This document shows, piece after piece, positions 52,855 through 61,879 of a stretch of DNA of 64,000 bases. Each line of letters begins with the position of its first letter. Positions within the stretch are counted from its first letter, which is position 1. The position numbers and the translations under genes are program-made. The DNA lies in contig JAZQFJ010000027.1 in the NCBI GenBank assembly GCA_045539475.1, forward strand, positions 1 through 64,000, written 5' to 3'. Source of the DNA: SIG480 sp045539475 (GTDB lineage: Bacteria; Bacillota; Clostridia; Oscillospirales; JAAYXM01). The notes under the pieces were generated by a model, which did not search any database, was not told the DNA's origin, and saw only the letters and a list, made by a program, of their open reading frames with translations.

Positions 52855-53709
52855 TTATACCGACCTTTCTCTTTCAATATTCCTCCTGAACTGCCCCACA
52901 GTCATCCCGAACCTTTTCTTAAAGGCACGCATAAAATGCTCATCATTTTCAAAGCCGGATTTTTCAGCCAGTTGACTTACGGAATAATGCTCCTCCTCTA
53001 AAAGCTCTGCCGCACGCAAAAGCCTTTTCTCTGAAAGATATTCTATAAGGGTTTGCCCTGTCACCTTTTTAAACAATCTCCCAAGATGCTGATGACTTAC
53101 AAATAGCATCTCACTTATATTTCCAACACGAAAATCCGAACGGGCGAAATTTAAATTCATAATATTCTTAGCATTCTCAACCAGACTGTTTTTTCCAATA
53201 GGCGGTTGTCCTGATAAATTAGACGCATACTCCGCCCCTAAAACTTTCATAAGTATCGAAAGTGCATCATAATATGTTTCAACCGGCAACTTAGCATCGT
53301 CAAAAATGCCATCAAATAACCTTGCTATACGCTCAGGTGCCTTAGACGTACAGACAGGTTTTCTCACACTGAGCCCAAGTGCCCGTTGCAGATCAAAGAG
53401 TGTATCTTCCGCAATCCCCAGCCAATAATATCTCCACGGTTCATCCAAATCAGAATAGTACACTGCAGGTGTCTTGTATGGTATGACAAAAAAATCCCCT
53501 GCCGTAATTTCATATTTTCTCCCGTTCAAAAACAAGTAACCTTTGCCATTCCGAACAAAATGCAATGCCGTCCAGTTATAAATTCTTGCAAAGTCGCAAA
53601 TTTCCGTTGTTCTGAAATCATCATATCCCAAAAACATCAACTTGAAAACGTTATCGTGTTCCTCTTTTAATCTTAAAAGTTTGCTTTCGTGAGGCTCCGG
53701 CATAATCAT
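52855..53709 (-). CDS. AraC-family transcriptional regulator
   Basis: 284 residues. A cupin sensor domain (LHFVRNGKGYLFLNGRKYEI, then TAGDFFVIPY) precedes the double helix-turn-helix (NISEMLFVSHQHLGRLFKKV and SVSQLAEKSGFENDEHFMRA, ending FGMTVGQFRRN). It lies directly upstream of the DUF4838-lyase operon on the same strand and is divergent from the oxidoreductase at 53860. It is therefore the best candidate activator of both, with the direct repeats at 53745 and 53804 and the palindrome at 52735 as possible sites. Confidence 0.85.
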   Translation of the reverse strand: MIMPEPHESKLLRLKEEHDNVFKLMFLGYDDFRTTEICDFARIYNWTALHFVRNGKGYLFLNGRKYEITAGDFFVIPYKTPAVYYSDLDEPWRYYWLGIAEDTLFDLQRALGLSVRKPVCTSKAPERIARLFDGIFDDAKLPVETYYDALSILMKVLGAEYASNLSGQPPIGKNSLVENAKNIMNLNFARSDFRVGNISEMLFVSHQHLGRLFKKVTGQTLIEYLSEKRLLRAAELLEEEHYSVSQLAEKSGFENDEHFMRAFKKRFGMTVGQFRRNIERERSV

Positions 53710-53744
53710 CTCTCCCTGTTTGAAGTTTTCAAATACATTTTATA

Positions 53745-53816
53745 TCATTTTTTCTCAAAAAACAACAACATATTCAAAAAAGTCATATATTTGCGGTAAA
53801 AACTCATTTTTTCTCA
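53745..53816 (+). repeat. 13-bp direct repeats in the divergent promoter region
   Basis: TCATTTTTTCTCA occurs at 53745-53757 and again, exactly, at 53804-53816. The second copy is about 15 bp upstream of a TATTAT -10-like box (near 53830) for the oxidoreductase gene. AraC proteins usually bind direct repeats, so this is a good candidate site for the AraC protein at 52855. Confidence 0.5.
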
Positions 53817-53859
53817 TCCGATTGTATGGTATTATTTTAAGACGGAGGTTGATTTGATT

Positions 53860-55083
53860 ATGAAAAAAATACGCTTTGCTGTCTGCGGAGTTGGTCTTCG
53901 AGGAAGCAGTCTTATTGAGAACGTTCTTACAAAACTTAGTGATGTCGAAATCTGCGCCGTATATGACCCTTACATAAACAAAGTTGACGCACTTTGCGAT
54001 AAATTAAAAAGCAATAATATACCTGTTCCGCACAAATATACAGGTTATCGTGAAATGCTTAATGAGGAAAGGCCTGATGCCGTTTTAGTCTCCACAAGCT
54101 GGAATGCGCATATAGAAATAGCATTATATGCAATGGAAAACGGCATCGCAGTCGCACTTGAAGTCGGTGGTGCATACAGCGAAAAAGAATGTAGGGCTTT
54201 GGTTGAAACATACGAGCGAACGAAAACCCCGATTATGTTTATGGAGAACTGTTGTTTCGGAAAAGACGAACTTTTCGCTGCTTCATTAGCTAAACACGGT
54301 GTTTTTGGAAAAATTGTATACTGTCACGGTGCATATATGCATGATTTACGTGAAGAAGTATCATACGGTGCTATCAGACAGCACTATCGGCTTGACGAGT
54401 ACACAAACAGAAACAGAGATAATTATCCTACGCACGATCTCGGTCCCATTGCAAAAATTTTAAACATAAACCGCGGTAACCGCATGGTTTCCCTTACTTC
54501 ACGGGCATCAGGATCTTTCGGTCTTTCACAATATGTGCAAGGAAAAGATGAATTAAAAGAACTAAGCACCCGAAAATTCAAGCAAGGGGATGTAGTGGAA
54601 ACAACCATTACCTGTGAAAACGGCGAACTTATAACTCTTCGACTCGATACAACCCTCCCCGGATATTATTCAAGAGAACTTTTTGTCCGAGGAACAAACG
54701 CTACATACGTTCAAGATACAAATATGGTCTTTGAGGACGGTAAACATAAAGAATTATTTGAAACCGTAGATTTTATAAAAGAAAATATTAACAACGCCGA
54801 AGAGTATTATGATAGATTTCTTCCGGAAATATGGAAAAATGTAACCCCCGAAGCTTTAGCTTCAGGTCACGGCGGAATGGATTATTTCGAGTTTGTAACA
54901 TTCTGTGACTGTCTTCAAAACGGAAAGGAGATGCCTATAGACGTTTACGATGCAGCAGCTTGGATGTCAATCGCTTATCTTAGTGAGAAATCAATTGAAC
55001 TTAACGGAGCTTCAGTTGAAATTCCCGATTTCACAAACGGTGCTTATAAAACAAGGAAACCAAAAAACGTCATTGATTTATAA
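53860..55083 (+). CDS. Gfo/Idh/MocA-family oxidoreductase
   Basis: 407 residues from ATG 53860 (ACGGAGG upstream); a TTG at 53854 is less likely. Rossmann start VCGVGLRGSSLIENVL near 8, then an EVGG in place of the usual EKP (GIAVALEVGGAYSEKECRAL near 95), and the His-containing RDNYPTHDLGPIAKILNI region near 190. The missing EKP lysine is unusual for a dehydrogenase but is seen in some GH109-like and related members, so a glycosidase-type or altered activity is possible. Divergent from araC, it belongs to the same glycan system. Confidence 0.8.
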   Translation: MKKIRFAVCGVGLRGSSLIENVLTKLSDVEICAVYDPYINKVDALCDKLKSNNIPVPHKYTGYREMLNEERPDAVLVSTSWNAHIEIALYAMENGIAVALEVGGAYSEKECRALVETYERTKTPIMFMENCCFGKDELFAASLAKHGVFGKIVYCHGAYMHDLREEVSYGAIRQHYRLDEYTNRNRDNYPTHDLGPIAKILNINRGNRMVSLTSRASGSFGLSQYVQGKDELKELSTRKFKQGDVVETTITCENGELITLRLDTTLPGYYSRELFVRGTNATYVQDTNMVFEDGKHKELFETVDFIKENINNAEEYYDRFLPEIWKNVTPEALASGHGGMDYFEFVTFCDCLQNGKEMPIDVYDAAAWMSIAYLSEKSIELNGASVEIPDFTNGAYKTRKPKNVIDL

Positions 55084-55220
55084 TTTCTCAACAACTTTTT
55101 TTATTTTTCAAAATTCATCAGAAATAAGCTTAAAAGGAGCATGTAATATTCCTTTTAGGCATACAGCGAACTTTCACCGCCAAGTTATTACGCGTGCCGA
55201 GCGCACCAAATAGAACCTAA

Positions 55221-55256
55221 TGCATATCCAAAGCTCACTGCAGAATTGGATATGCA
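55221..55256 (+). terminator. Terminator after the oxidoreductase gene
   Basis: TGCATATCCAA (55221-55231) pairs perfectly with TTGGATATGCA (55246-55256), followed by TTTGCTTTTT. The 137 bp between the stop codon and this hairpin hold nothing recognisable. Confidence 0.75.
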
Positions 55257-55318
55257 TTTGCTTTTTCAGCCTTTTTGATGTACAATAATACTAAATCACA
55301 CGAGAGGTGGATTTATCC

Positions 55319-56212
55319 ATGGAATATACAAAAGAACGGTATATAAACGACCCGAACTTCACGCTCCTTCACATAAAAGGTTTTAATGCCTCCGATTCTG
55401 TTTCCTCGTATTTACATTACACCCGCAGATATCTGCTTATCTATTTCAAGCGAGGCAGCGGAACCATTAAAATTGAAGGACGGAATTACGTTGTCCGCGA
55501 GGGGGATATTATTCTGCTCAATAATACGGAGCTGTTCAGGCTCTATGTTGATGATCAAACCTTTCATGAACGCCTCTCCATCTCTCTCGGCGATGCTCTT
55601 TTCTCTAAATATCCTGATTCCGCGGCAACTCTGCTCGCACCTTTCTTAAACCGTCCAAAAGGCTTTAAAAACAAAATCAGCACAGAAACCGCGAATGAAT
55701 ACGGTCTCGATAAAAACTTATCAAACATTCTCGGCTTTCTCCAAAGCAATGAGCCTGAATCCCCTCTTCTCGCCTTTTGCGAGCTTTGCCGCTTTCTTGT
55801 TTTTCTGAGCAAAGCCGTAAAAACTTCCCCCGCGCTTCCCCAGACAGTTTCTAATCCCCTCATTATAGATGTTCTTGATTATCTGAATCTGCACTATACG
55901 GAAGATATAACAATAACCGACCTTTCAGCGCATTTTTCCATAGATAAATCACATCTTTCCCATCTATTTAAGGAGTATGTGGGGATGTCTGTCCTTACCT
56001 ATGTTATTACGCGGCGGATTCAGCATTTCAATCAGATATTATCTACAGGTCTTTCTATCGAAGAGGCTGCATTCAAATCCGGTTTCCGAAACTATTCAAA
56101 CTTTTTCAGACTATATAGAAAATATATGAAAACAACACCCACCGAATTTAAAAAGCAGCTTTTCTCAAAAGAAAAATCCGCGAACAATGAAGCTTTTGAT
56201 TATCTGTTATAA
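55319..56212 (+). CDS. AraC-family transcriptional regulator
   Basis: 297 residues from ATG 55319, 11 nt after GAGAGG; a GTG at 55307 overlaps the ribosome site. The sensor half has YLLIYFKRGSGTIKIEGRNY, then REGDIILLNN. The C-terminal double helix-turn-helix is clear (ITDLSAHFSIDKSHLSHLFK and SIEEAAFKSGFRNYSNFFRL). It is the third AraC protein of the window. It sits between a terminator and the MATE gene, whose promoter contains a strong palindrome; it might control either neighbour. Confidence 0.82.
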   Translation: MEYTKERYINDPNFTLLHIKGFNASDSVSSYLHYTRRYLLIYFKRGSGTIKIEGRNYVVREGDIILLNNTELFRLYVDDQTFHERLSISLGDALFSKYPDSAATLLAPFLNRPKGFKNKISTETANEYGLDKNLSNILGFLQSNEPESPLLAFCELCRFLVFLSKAVKTSPALPQTVSNPLIIDVLDYLNLHYTEDITITDLSAHFSIDKSHLSHLFKEYVGMSVLTYVITRRIQHFNQILSTGLSIEEAAFKSGFRNYSNFFRLYRKYMKTTPTEFKKQLFSKEKSANNEAFDYLL

Positions 56213-56250
56213 AATTACATAATTGTACATACTTTCCGCAGAAAAAGCAA

Positions 56251-56279
56251 TTGAATATCCTTTTGTGAGCTTGTATAAT
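56251..56279 (+). promoter_or_regulatory. Promoter of the MATE gene
   Basis: -35 TTGAAT (56251-56256), 17-bp spacer, -10 TATAAT (56274-56279). Confidence 0.75.
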
Positions 56280-56298
56280 ATTTCTTGATATTATACAA
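56271..56298. promoter_or_regulatory. Palindrome over the -10 box of the MATE gene
   Basis: TTGTATAATAT (56271-56281) and ATATTATACAA (56288-56298) are perfect inverted repeats with a 6-bp centre. It covers the -10 box and start point, an ideal repressor site. Confidence 0.6.
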
Positions 56299-56314
56299 AG
56301 TGAGGTTTTTCCCA

Positions 56315-57670
56315 ATGCTTTCTCTGCGGCTTGACAACAACGCACGTTTTTCCAACAAACAGATTCTTGCCTTTTTAATTCCGATATTTTTTGAACAGCT
56401 AATGCTTGCAGGTCTCGGCATTGCAGATACGTTTATGGTCTCTTTTCTCGGAGAAAGCTCTGTCGCAGGCGTTGCACTCGTCAACCGCATAGACAACTTT
56501 GTAAAGCAATTTCTTCTCGCTCTCGCACAAGGCGGAAGCGTTATCATGTCACAGTACATCGGAGCGCGTGACGATGAAAAAGCATCCCTGTCCCTGAAAA
56601 ATAACATCAGAATAGTAATCCTTGTTGCTCTTGCAATAATGTCTTTAATGGTTATCTTCCGTCCGTTGGTACTGAAATTTCTCTTTGGCGGAGCAGATGC
56701 AGATGTTTTAGAGATAAGCAACCAATGCTTTTCCATAACTGCATTTTCGTATCCTTTTGTTGCGCTTTACTATGCATGCAGTGCATCCTTCCGCGCGATG
56801 GGAGAAAGCAAAATCCCGTCTGCCGCCTCTATCATTATGATGATAGTCAGCCTTATTCTTAAATACCTGTTTATCTTAAAGCTTGACCTCGGCGTGCGCG
56901 GCACTGCGCTTTCAACACTTATCGCAATGGCACTTGTGGGCGGAATACTTCTCGTTATGCTCCACAGCCCACACAACAAAATTTCGCTGGGTGGACTTTT
57001 AAAGCCCGATTTTAAGCGCGAAAATGTTTTCCGCATACTCAAGGTATCCTTTCCCAACGGAATTGAGCAGGCAATGTTCCAGCTCGGCGCACTTGCCATC
57101 GCAGGGCTCATCTCCGGTCTCGGCACTGCCGCCATCGCCGCTGACCAGATTGCCCGCTCGCTCACCCCGCTTGTTCATGCAATCGGATCTGCCTTCGTTG
57201 CGGTTATGATGATGCTCATAGGACAGTGTATGGGTGCGAACAACCCGGATGAAGCAAAAAAATACACAAAACACATTCTTAAGATAGACTACATATTCAC
57301 CTTCATCTGTGCAGTCCTTTTCATCGCCTTTATGAAACCCCTCATTGCGCTTTTCGACGTTTCTTCCGAGGCGCAAACCTTCACCTACGCTATCCTTATG
57401 ATATACACCATCGGCTCTGTCCTATTCTATCCGACAAGCTTTGCTGTTGCCGGCGCGCTTCGAGGTACGGGAGATACGAAGTTTGTTATGATGGTTGCCT
57501 CGGCGTCAATGTTCATTTTCAGAATCGGCGCAGCTTACATCTTCACATACGCCTTTGACCTCGGTGTTCTCGGCGCGTGGATTGCCATGGTTTCGGACTG
57601 GATAATCCGCACAATAATCTTCGCAATAAGATTTAAGAAAGGTAAATGGCAAAACAACAAAGTAATATAA
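56315..57670 (+). CDS. MATE-family efflux transporter
   Basis: 451 residues from ATG 56315, 9 nt after GAGG; an upstream TTG is rejected. About 12 membrane helices. FFEQLMLAGLGIADTFMVSF near 20 and the internal repeat PNGIEQAMFQLGALAIAGLI near 245 match the two halves of the NorM/DinF-type MATE fold, with ADQIARSLTPLVHAIGSAFV near 275. It should export cationic compounds by Na+ or H+ antiport. Monocistronic, behind a palindromic promoter. Confidence 0.88.
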   Translation: MLSLRLDNNARFSNKQILAFLIPIFFEQLMLAGLGIADTFMVSFLGESSVAGVALVNRIDNFVKQFLLALAQGGSVIMSQYIGARDDEKASLSLKNNIRIVILVALAIMSLMVIFRPLVLKFLFGGADADVLEISNQCFSITAFSYPFVALYYACSASFRAMGESKIPSAASIIMMIVSLILKYLFILKLDLGVRGTALSTLIAMALVGGILLVMLHSPHNKISLGGLLKPDFKRENVFRILKVSFPNGIEQAMFQLGALAIAGLISGLGTAAIAADQIARSLTPLVHAIGSAFVAVMMMLIGQCMGANNPDEAKKYTKHILKIDYIFTFICAVLFIAFMKPLIALFDVSSEAQTFTYAILMIYTIGSVLFYPTSFAVAGALRGTGDTKFVMMVASASMFIFRIGAAYIFTYAFDLGVLGAWIAMVSDWIIRTIIFAIRFKKGKWQNNKVI

Positions 57671-57700
57671 AATGACGGGGTGCCGCGGCACCCCGTCATT
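57671..57700. terminator. Bidirectional terminator
   Basis: AATGACGGGGTGCC pairs with GGCACCCCGTCATT around a two-base centre, with A and T runs outside. Shared by the MATE gene and the convergent AlaX-like gene. Confidence 0.8.
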
Positions 57701-57707
57701 TTATTAT

Positions 57708-58862
57708 TCAAAAGGAAAATCCTTGCACAAACTCTTTGATTTTTTCTTCGCTACCTGTAATTTTTCCCTGCGCGTAATTAGGCTTGCCGCCGCCCTTTCC
57801 GGCAAAAGCATCATTCAGCGCTTTTACAGCCGGACGTATATCGGCATCCTTACTGCTTATGATATATATATAATTTTCACCGTCATCCGTTGAAAATAAT
57901 AAGCATACGCGCGCCACGCCCTCAAGAAGCTTGTTTGCACAGTGGCGCAGCTCATCATATGTAAGATTTTTCTCAAATGCCACGGTACAAGCATCATAGC
58001 ATATCGGAGAAAGCTCGCTCCACGCAAGACGCTTTTTAAGCTCACTGTTTTCATATCGCAGTGAATTTATAAGCTCAAGCTGTTTCTCTGCAGCATCGGA
58101 AACAAGCTCCCGCGAAACAGAAAGAGTTTTCATAAGGCTTTTGCTCTGCCTGTTGAGCATAGAGTAATCATAAAACGCGTCAGCGCCCGCCTTTACCGTC
58201 AGGCGCGTTCCGCCTTTGTTCGGCGTAAAGTCAACAACCTTAACGCTTCCGACCTCGCCCGTTCTTGCAACGTGCGGTGCACAGCAGGCACAACAGTCCA
58301 CATTGCCAATTGTCACAAGCCTTAAATTCTCGGTAATATCAAGCTTACTTCGGTATTGAAGCTGCGCGGCATCACCGGGCGCCGGATACGATATATCAAT
58401 GGGTAAGTTGCGGTATATTACCGAATTTGTTATCTCTTCAACCTTTGCAATATCCTCAGCTTTAATCACGCCGTCAAAATCAACCGTCATTTCGTTTTTG
58501 CTCATATGAAAGCCAACATTGTTGTAGCCAAACAGAGAATGAACGATACCGGAAAGAATATGCTCGCCGGAGTGGTTCTGCATACGGCGAAATCTCGTTT
58601 CCCAATCGAGCTTTCCGCAAACTTTATCTCCAACATCTATTTTTTCATTCGTTTTGTGAATAATAACTCCGTCATGAATTTGGACATCGGAAACCCCAAT
58701 GCCGTTTAATGTTCCCATGTCCGGTGCCTGCCCGCCACCCTCAGGGAAAAACGCAGTTTTGTCAAGCACAATATTATAAAATCCGTTTTCAAAATCACAG
58801 GATAGAACATTTGCCGTAAACTCACGGCAATATGCATCCTTCTCATACAAGCGTTCCGTCAT
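57708..58862 (-). CDS. Alanyl-tRNA editing protein, AlaX type with DHHA1 domain
   Basis: 384 residues. The N-terminal beta domain has TAFFPEGGGQAPDMGTL near 36. The editing site metal ligands are in NHSGEHILSG near 95 (HxxxH) and CCACCAPHV near 190 (CxxxH). A coiled segment and a C-terminal DHHA1-like domain (FAGKGGGKPNYAQGKI near 355) make it the long AlaX form. It hydrolyses mischarged Ser- or Gly-tRNA(Ala) in trans. Own promoter region, monocistronic. Confidence 0.88.
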   Translation of the reverse strand: MTERLYEKDAYCREFTANVLSCDFENGFYNIVLDKTAFFPEGGGQAPDMGTLNGIGVSDVQIHDGVIIHKTNEKIDVGDKVCGKLDWETRFRRMQNHSGEHILSGIVHSLFGYNNVGFHMSKNEMTVDFDGVIKAEDIAKVEEITNSVIYRNLPIDISYPAPGDAAQLQYRSKLDITENLRLVTIGNVDCCACCAPHVARTGEVGSVKVVDFTPNKGGTRLTVKAGADAFYDYSMLNRQSKSLMKTLSVSRELVSDAAEKQLELINSLRYENSELKKRLAWSELSPICYDACTVAFEKNLTYDELRHCANKLLEGVARVCLLFSTDDGENYIYIISSKDADIRPAVKALNDAFAGKGGGKPNYAQGKITGSEEKIKEFVQGFSF

Positions 58863-59040
58863 AATTACACTTTCTCCCGATAAAATTTATCTTTACTAAT
58901 TTTATCACAAAACATATTGTATGTAAATATTGATGTAAAAATCATTGCCACTATTTACACTGACAACCCACGAGTAAATTTTGAATTTAACGGAATACTT
59001 TTATTGTACGTTAAATTATAAAAAGCAAGGAGTTGATAGA

Positions 59041-59244
59041 ATGCTTGACAAAATCGCACTCGCCCTCGTTATTATCGGAGCTGCTAACTGGGGTTCCATC
59101 GGTCTTTTCCAATTTGACCTTGTCGCAACGCTTTTCGGCGGTCAGGGCGCACTTTTAAGCAGAATAATATACACGCTCGTTGCTCTTGCGGGAATCTGGT
59201 GTATATCTCTTTTCTTCCGCGATACAGCCGTATCTACAACCTAA
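59041..59244 (+). CDS. DUF378 small membrane protein
   Basis: 67 residues from ATG 59041, after AAGGAG 8 nt upstream; a longer frame start at 58981 has no ribosome site. Two hydrophobic helices with LVIIGAANWGSIGLFQFDLV near 10, the DUF378 signature (YuzA-like). Function unknown. Followed by a strong shared terminator. Confidence 0.85.
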   Translation: MLDKIALALVIIGAANWGSIGLFQFDLVATLFGGQGALLSRIIYTLVALAGIWCISLFFRDTAVSTT

Positions 59245-59260
59245 ATTAAGTAACGTACAA

Positions 59261-59302
59261 AAACCCCGCCGCTTGGGAAAAGCCTTCCCAAACGGCGGGG
59301 TT
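59261..59302. terminator. Bidirectional terminator
   Basis: AACCCCGCCG then TTGGGAA pair with TTCCCAA then CGGCGGGGTT around AAGCC. Shared by the DUF378 gene and ackA. Confidence 0.75.
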
Positions 59303-59324
59303 GATATTATTTTATACCGTCAGA

Positions 59325-60518
59325 TTAAAGAGCCTTAACGATTTCTTCTGTATCCTTTGCAATCATAAGCTCTTCGTTAGTCGGGATTACGAAAATCTTA
59401 ACCTTGGAGTCAGCAGCGGAAACATCTGTTTCCTTACCGCGAACCTTATTCTTCTCCTCATCCATCTTAACGCCCATATACTCAAGACCGCTGCAGATGT
59501 CTGCACGGAGGTCGCAGGAGTTCTCACCGATACCTGCGGTGAATACGATAGCGTCAACGCCGCCCATAGCAGTAGAGTATGCACCGATGAACTTCTTAAC
59601 CTCATAGATGAACTTGTCAAGAGCGAGGCGTGCACGCTCGTTGCCGTTTGCAGCAGCTTCGTCAAGATCACGGAAGTCAGAGCTTACGCCGGAGATACCG
59701 AGAACACCAGACTTCTTGTTGAGGATGTTGTTCATTTCCTTGATGTCATAGCCATATCTGCCCATAAGGTACTCAAGGATTGTTGCGTCGATATCGCCTG
59801 CGCGTGTTCCCATAAGGAAGCCTGCGAGCGGGCCGAGACCCATGCTGGTGTCTACGCACTTGCCGTCAACAACAGCGGAAAGGGATGAACCGTTGCCGAG
59901 GTGGCAGCAGATAACGCGGCTGTGCTCAGGATTGCCGAGCATATCAATTGCGCGGGCAGAAACATAGCGGTGGCTTGTTCCGTGGAAGCCGTAGCGACGG
60001 ACATCGTCCTTTTCGTAGTATTCATACGGAATCGGGTATATGTAAGCCTTCGGCGGCATTGTCATATGGAATGCAGTGTCAAAAACCGCAACCTGCGGAG
60101 TGGTGGGCATAACCTTCTGGCATGCGCGGATACCCGTGAGGTTTGCCGGGTTGTGGAGCGGGCCGAGGGGAATGCACTTTTCAATTGCAGCGATGCACTT
60201 ATCGTCTACAAGGCAGCTTGCTGTAAATTCCATACCGCCGTGGAGAACACGGTGACCTACAGCTGCGATTTCGTCTGTGGATGCGATAACGCCCTTAGCC
60301 GGATCGACGAGGATATCAAGAACTGCCTGAATTGCCTCACCGTGTGTGGGCATTGCGATATCAGCCTTTACATCGTCACGTCCCGGAACCTTATGAGTAA
60401 GGCGACCGTCAATACCGATACGCTCGCAAAGACCTTTTGCGAACACCTCACCGCCTTCGGATTCCATGAACTGGTACTTGAGGGATGAGCTTCCTGCGTT
60501 GATAACAAGGATTTTCAT
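59325..60518 (-). CDS. ackA: Acetate kinase
   Basis: 397 residues from ATG 60518, the usual length; the longer frame extends into the promoter and is rejected. MKILVINAGSSSLKYQFM opening, HRVLHGG near 87, FDTAFHMTMP near 147, FHGTSHRYVS near 178, CCHLGNGSSLSAV near 205 and TAGIGENS near 325 are all diagnostic. Converts acetyl phosphate and ADP to acetate and ATP, the final step of acetate fermentation. The pta gene is not in the window. tmcAL lies divergently, a common pair in Clostridia. Confidence 0.96.
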   Translation of the reverse strand: MKILVINAGSSSLKYQFMESEGGEVFAKGLCERIGIDGRLTHKVPGRDDVKADIAMPTHGEAIQAVLDILVDPAKGVIASTDEIAAVGHRVLHGGMEFTASCLVDDKCIAAIEKCIPLGPLHNPANLTGIRACQKVMPTTPQVAVFDTAFHMTMPPKAYIYPIPYEYYEKDDVRRYGFHGTSHRYVSARAIDMLGNPEHSRVICCHLGNGSSLSAVVDGKCVDTSMGLGPLAGFLMGTRAGDIDATILEYLMGRYGYDIKEMNNILNKKSGVLGISGVSSDFRDLDEAAANGNERARLALDKFIYEVKKFIGAYSTAMGGVDAIVFTAGIGENSCDLRADICSGLEYMGVKMDEEKNKVRGKETDVSAADSKVKIFVIPTNEELMIAKDTEEIVKAL

Positions 60519-60590
60519 AATACTTTCCGTTCCTTTCGGTAAATTATTTCTGTCATTTAGCTTGCAAATTATGCCAAATACAGTTAAAAT

Positions 60591-60619
60591 AGTATACAGA
60601 TAATTTGATAAATAAGCAA
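60591..60619 (-). promoter_or_regulatory. Promoter of ackA
   Basis: Minus-strand -35 TTGCTT (60614-60619), 17-bp spacer, -10 TATACT (60591-60596). Confidence 0.55.
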
Positions 60620-60685
60620 CTCTATATATTTTATCCCATTTAACAGATTTTTGCAAGAGTTTTTTACAAAAGACGGTGATTTTTT

Positions 60686-61879
60686 ATGAATATTTGCGGT
60701 ATTGTCTGCGAATACAACCCTTTTCACAACGGACATCTGCATCAGCTTGAAGAAACAAGGCGGCGCGGCGCAGACGGAATCGTCTGTGTTATGAGCGGAA
60801 ATTTCGTGCAGCGCGGAGATTTTGCAATAATGCCGAAGACGGCGCGTGCTTCCTCTGCTGTTCGCTCCGGAGCAGATGTTGTTATAGAGCTTCCTGTGCC
60901 GTGGGCAATCTCCTCCGCGGAGCGTTTTGCCGCCGGAGCGGTTTCCGTGCTCGATGCACTCGGGGTTGTTTCATCAATTTCATTCGGTGCGGAATGTGCC
61001 GATGAAAAAAAGCTTCTCAAAATTGCAAAAATTTTCACAGATAAAAGCTTTGATGAGAAAATTATGGAAGAATATTCCTCCGGAATTTCTTTTGCCGCCG
61101 CACGCGAGCGCGCGCTTGCAAAGGTTGACAGCTCGCTCTCACCTCTCATCGCAGAGGCAAACAATATTCTTGCTGTGGAATACCTTAAAGCTATAACGCG
61201 ATTGAAATCTCCTATACATCCCATCGTTATCGAACGCACAGGCGCTTCTCACGACAGCACGCAGGCATCAGAAAACATTGCCTCTGCTTCATATATCAGA
61301 GAGCTTATCTCCCGCGGAGAGGATTTTTCGAAGTTCGTTCCGCGCTCCTCTGCAATGCTTTTTGAGGAAGAAGCAGAAAAAGGTGCTGCACCTGTCTTTG
61401 CATCTGCGGCAGACCGCGCGATAATGTCCGTTTTAAAAAGGCTGACCCCCGAAGATTTTGCAAAATACGGCGATGTATCCGAGGGACTGGAGTTTCGTCT
61501 CTTTGACGCAGTAGAAAAAAGCCACAGCGTGGCAGATGCCGTAGACCTTGCAAAAACAAAGCGATATGCACACGCGCGCATCCGCAGAATTTTCCTCAAC
61601 GTTTTTTTGGATATAGACTCCTCCCTGTCACTCGGTCGCGTTCCTTACGCCCGTATACTCGCATTCAACGACCGCGGCCGTGAAATTATAAAAAAGGCAA
61701 AAAAGCTTTCGAAAATACCTGTAATAACACGGCCTTCCTCAATGAAAAACGAGGACGAAAAGCTTCAAAGCCTTTTCGCCCTCGAACGACGCGCAGATGA
61801 TATATATTCACTTTTTATGAAGGCTCCCATATCTCAGGGAAGCACGTTTACGCAATCCCCGATATACATCGAAGATTAA
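60686..61879 (+). CDS. tmcAL: tRNA(Met) cytidine acetate ligase TmcAL
   Basis: 397 residues. GIVCEYNPFHNGHLHQLEE near 4 is the nucleotidyltransferase HIGH-like motif (HNGH) of the family once called YlbM. MSGNFVQRGDFAIMPKTARA near 37 and ERTGASHDS near 180 are further family motifs. It activates acetate with ATP and acetylates C34 of elongator tRNA(Met). Its place beside ackA, which handles acetate, is a known pairing. The stop overlaps the convergent murD stop by 4 bp. Confidence 0.92.
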   Translation: MNICGIVCEYNPFHNGHLHQLEETRRRGADGIVCVMSGNFVQRGDFAIMPKTARASSAVRSGADVVIELPVPWAISSAERFAAGAVSVLDALGVVSSISFGAECADEKKLLKIAKIFTDKSFDEKIMEEYSSGISFAAARERALAKVDSSLSPLIAEANNILAVEYLKAITRLKSPIHPIVIERTGASHDSTQASENIASASYIRELISRGEDFSKFVPRSSAMLFEEEAEKGAAPVFASAADRAIMSVLKRLTPEDFAKYGDVSEGLEFRLFDAVEKSHSVADAVDLAKTKRYAHARIRRIFLNVFLDIDSSLSLGRVPYARILAFNDRGREIIKKAKKLSKIPVITRPSSMKNEDEKLQSLFALERRADDIYSLFMKAPISQGSTFTQSPIYIED

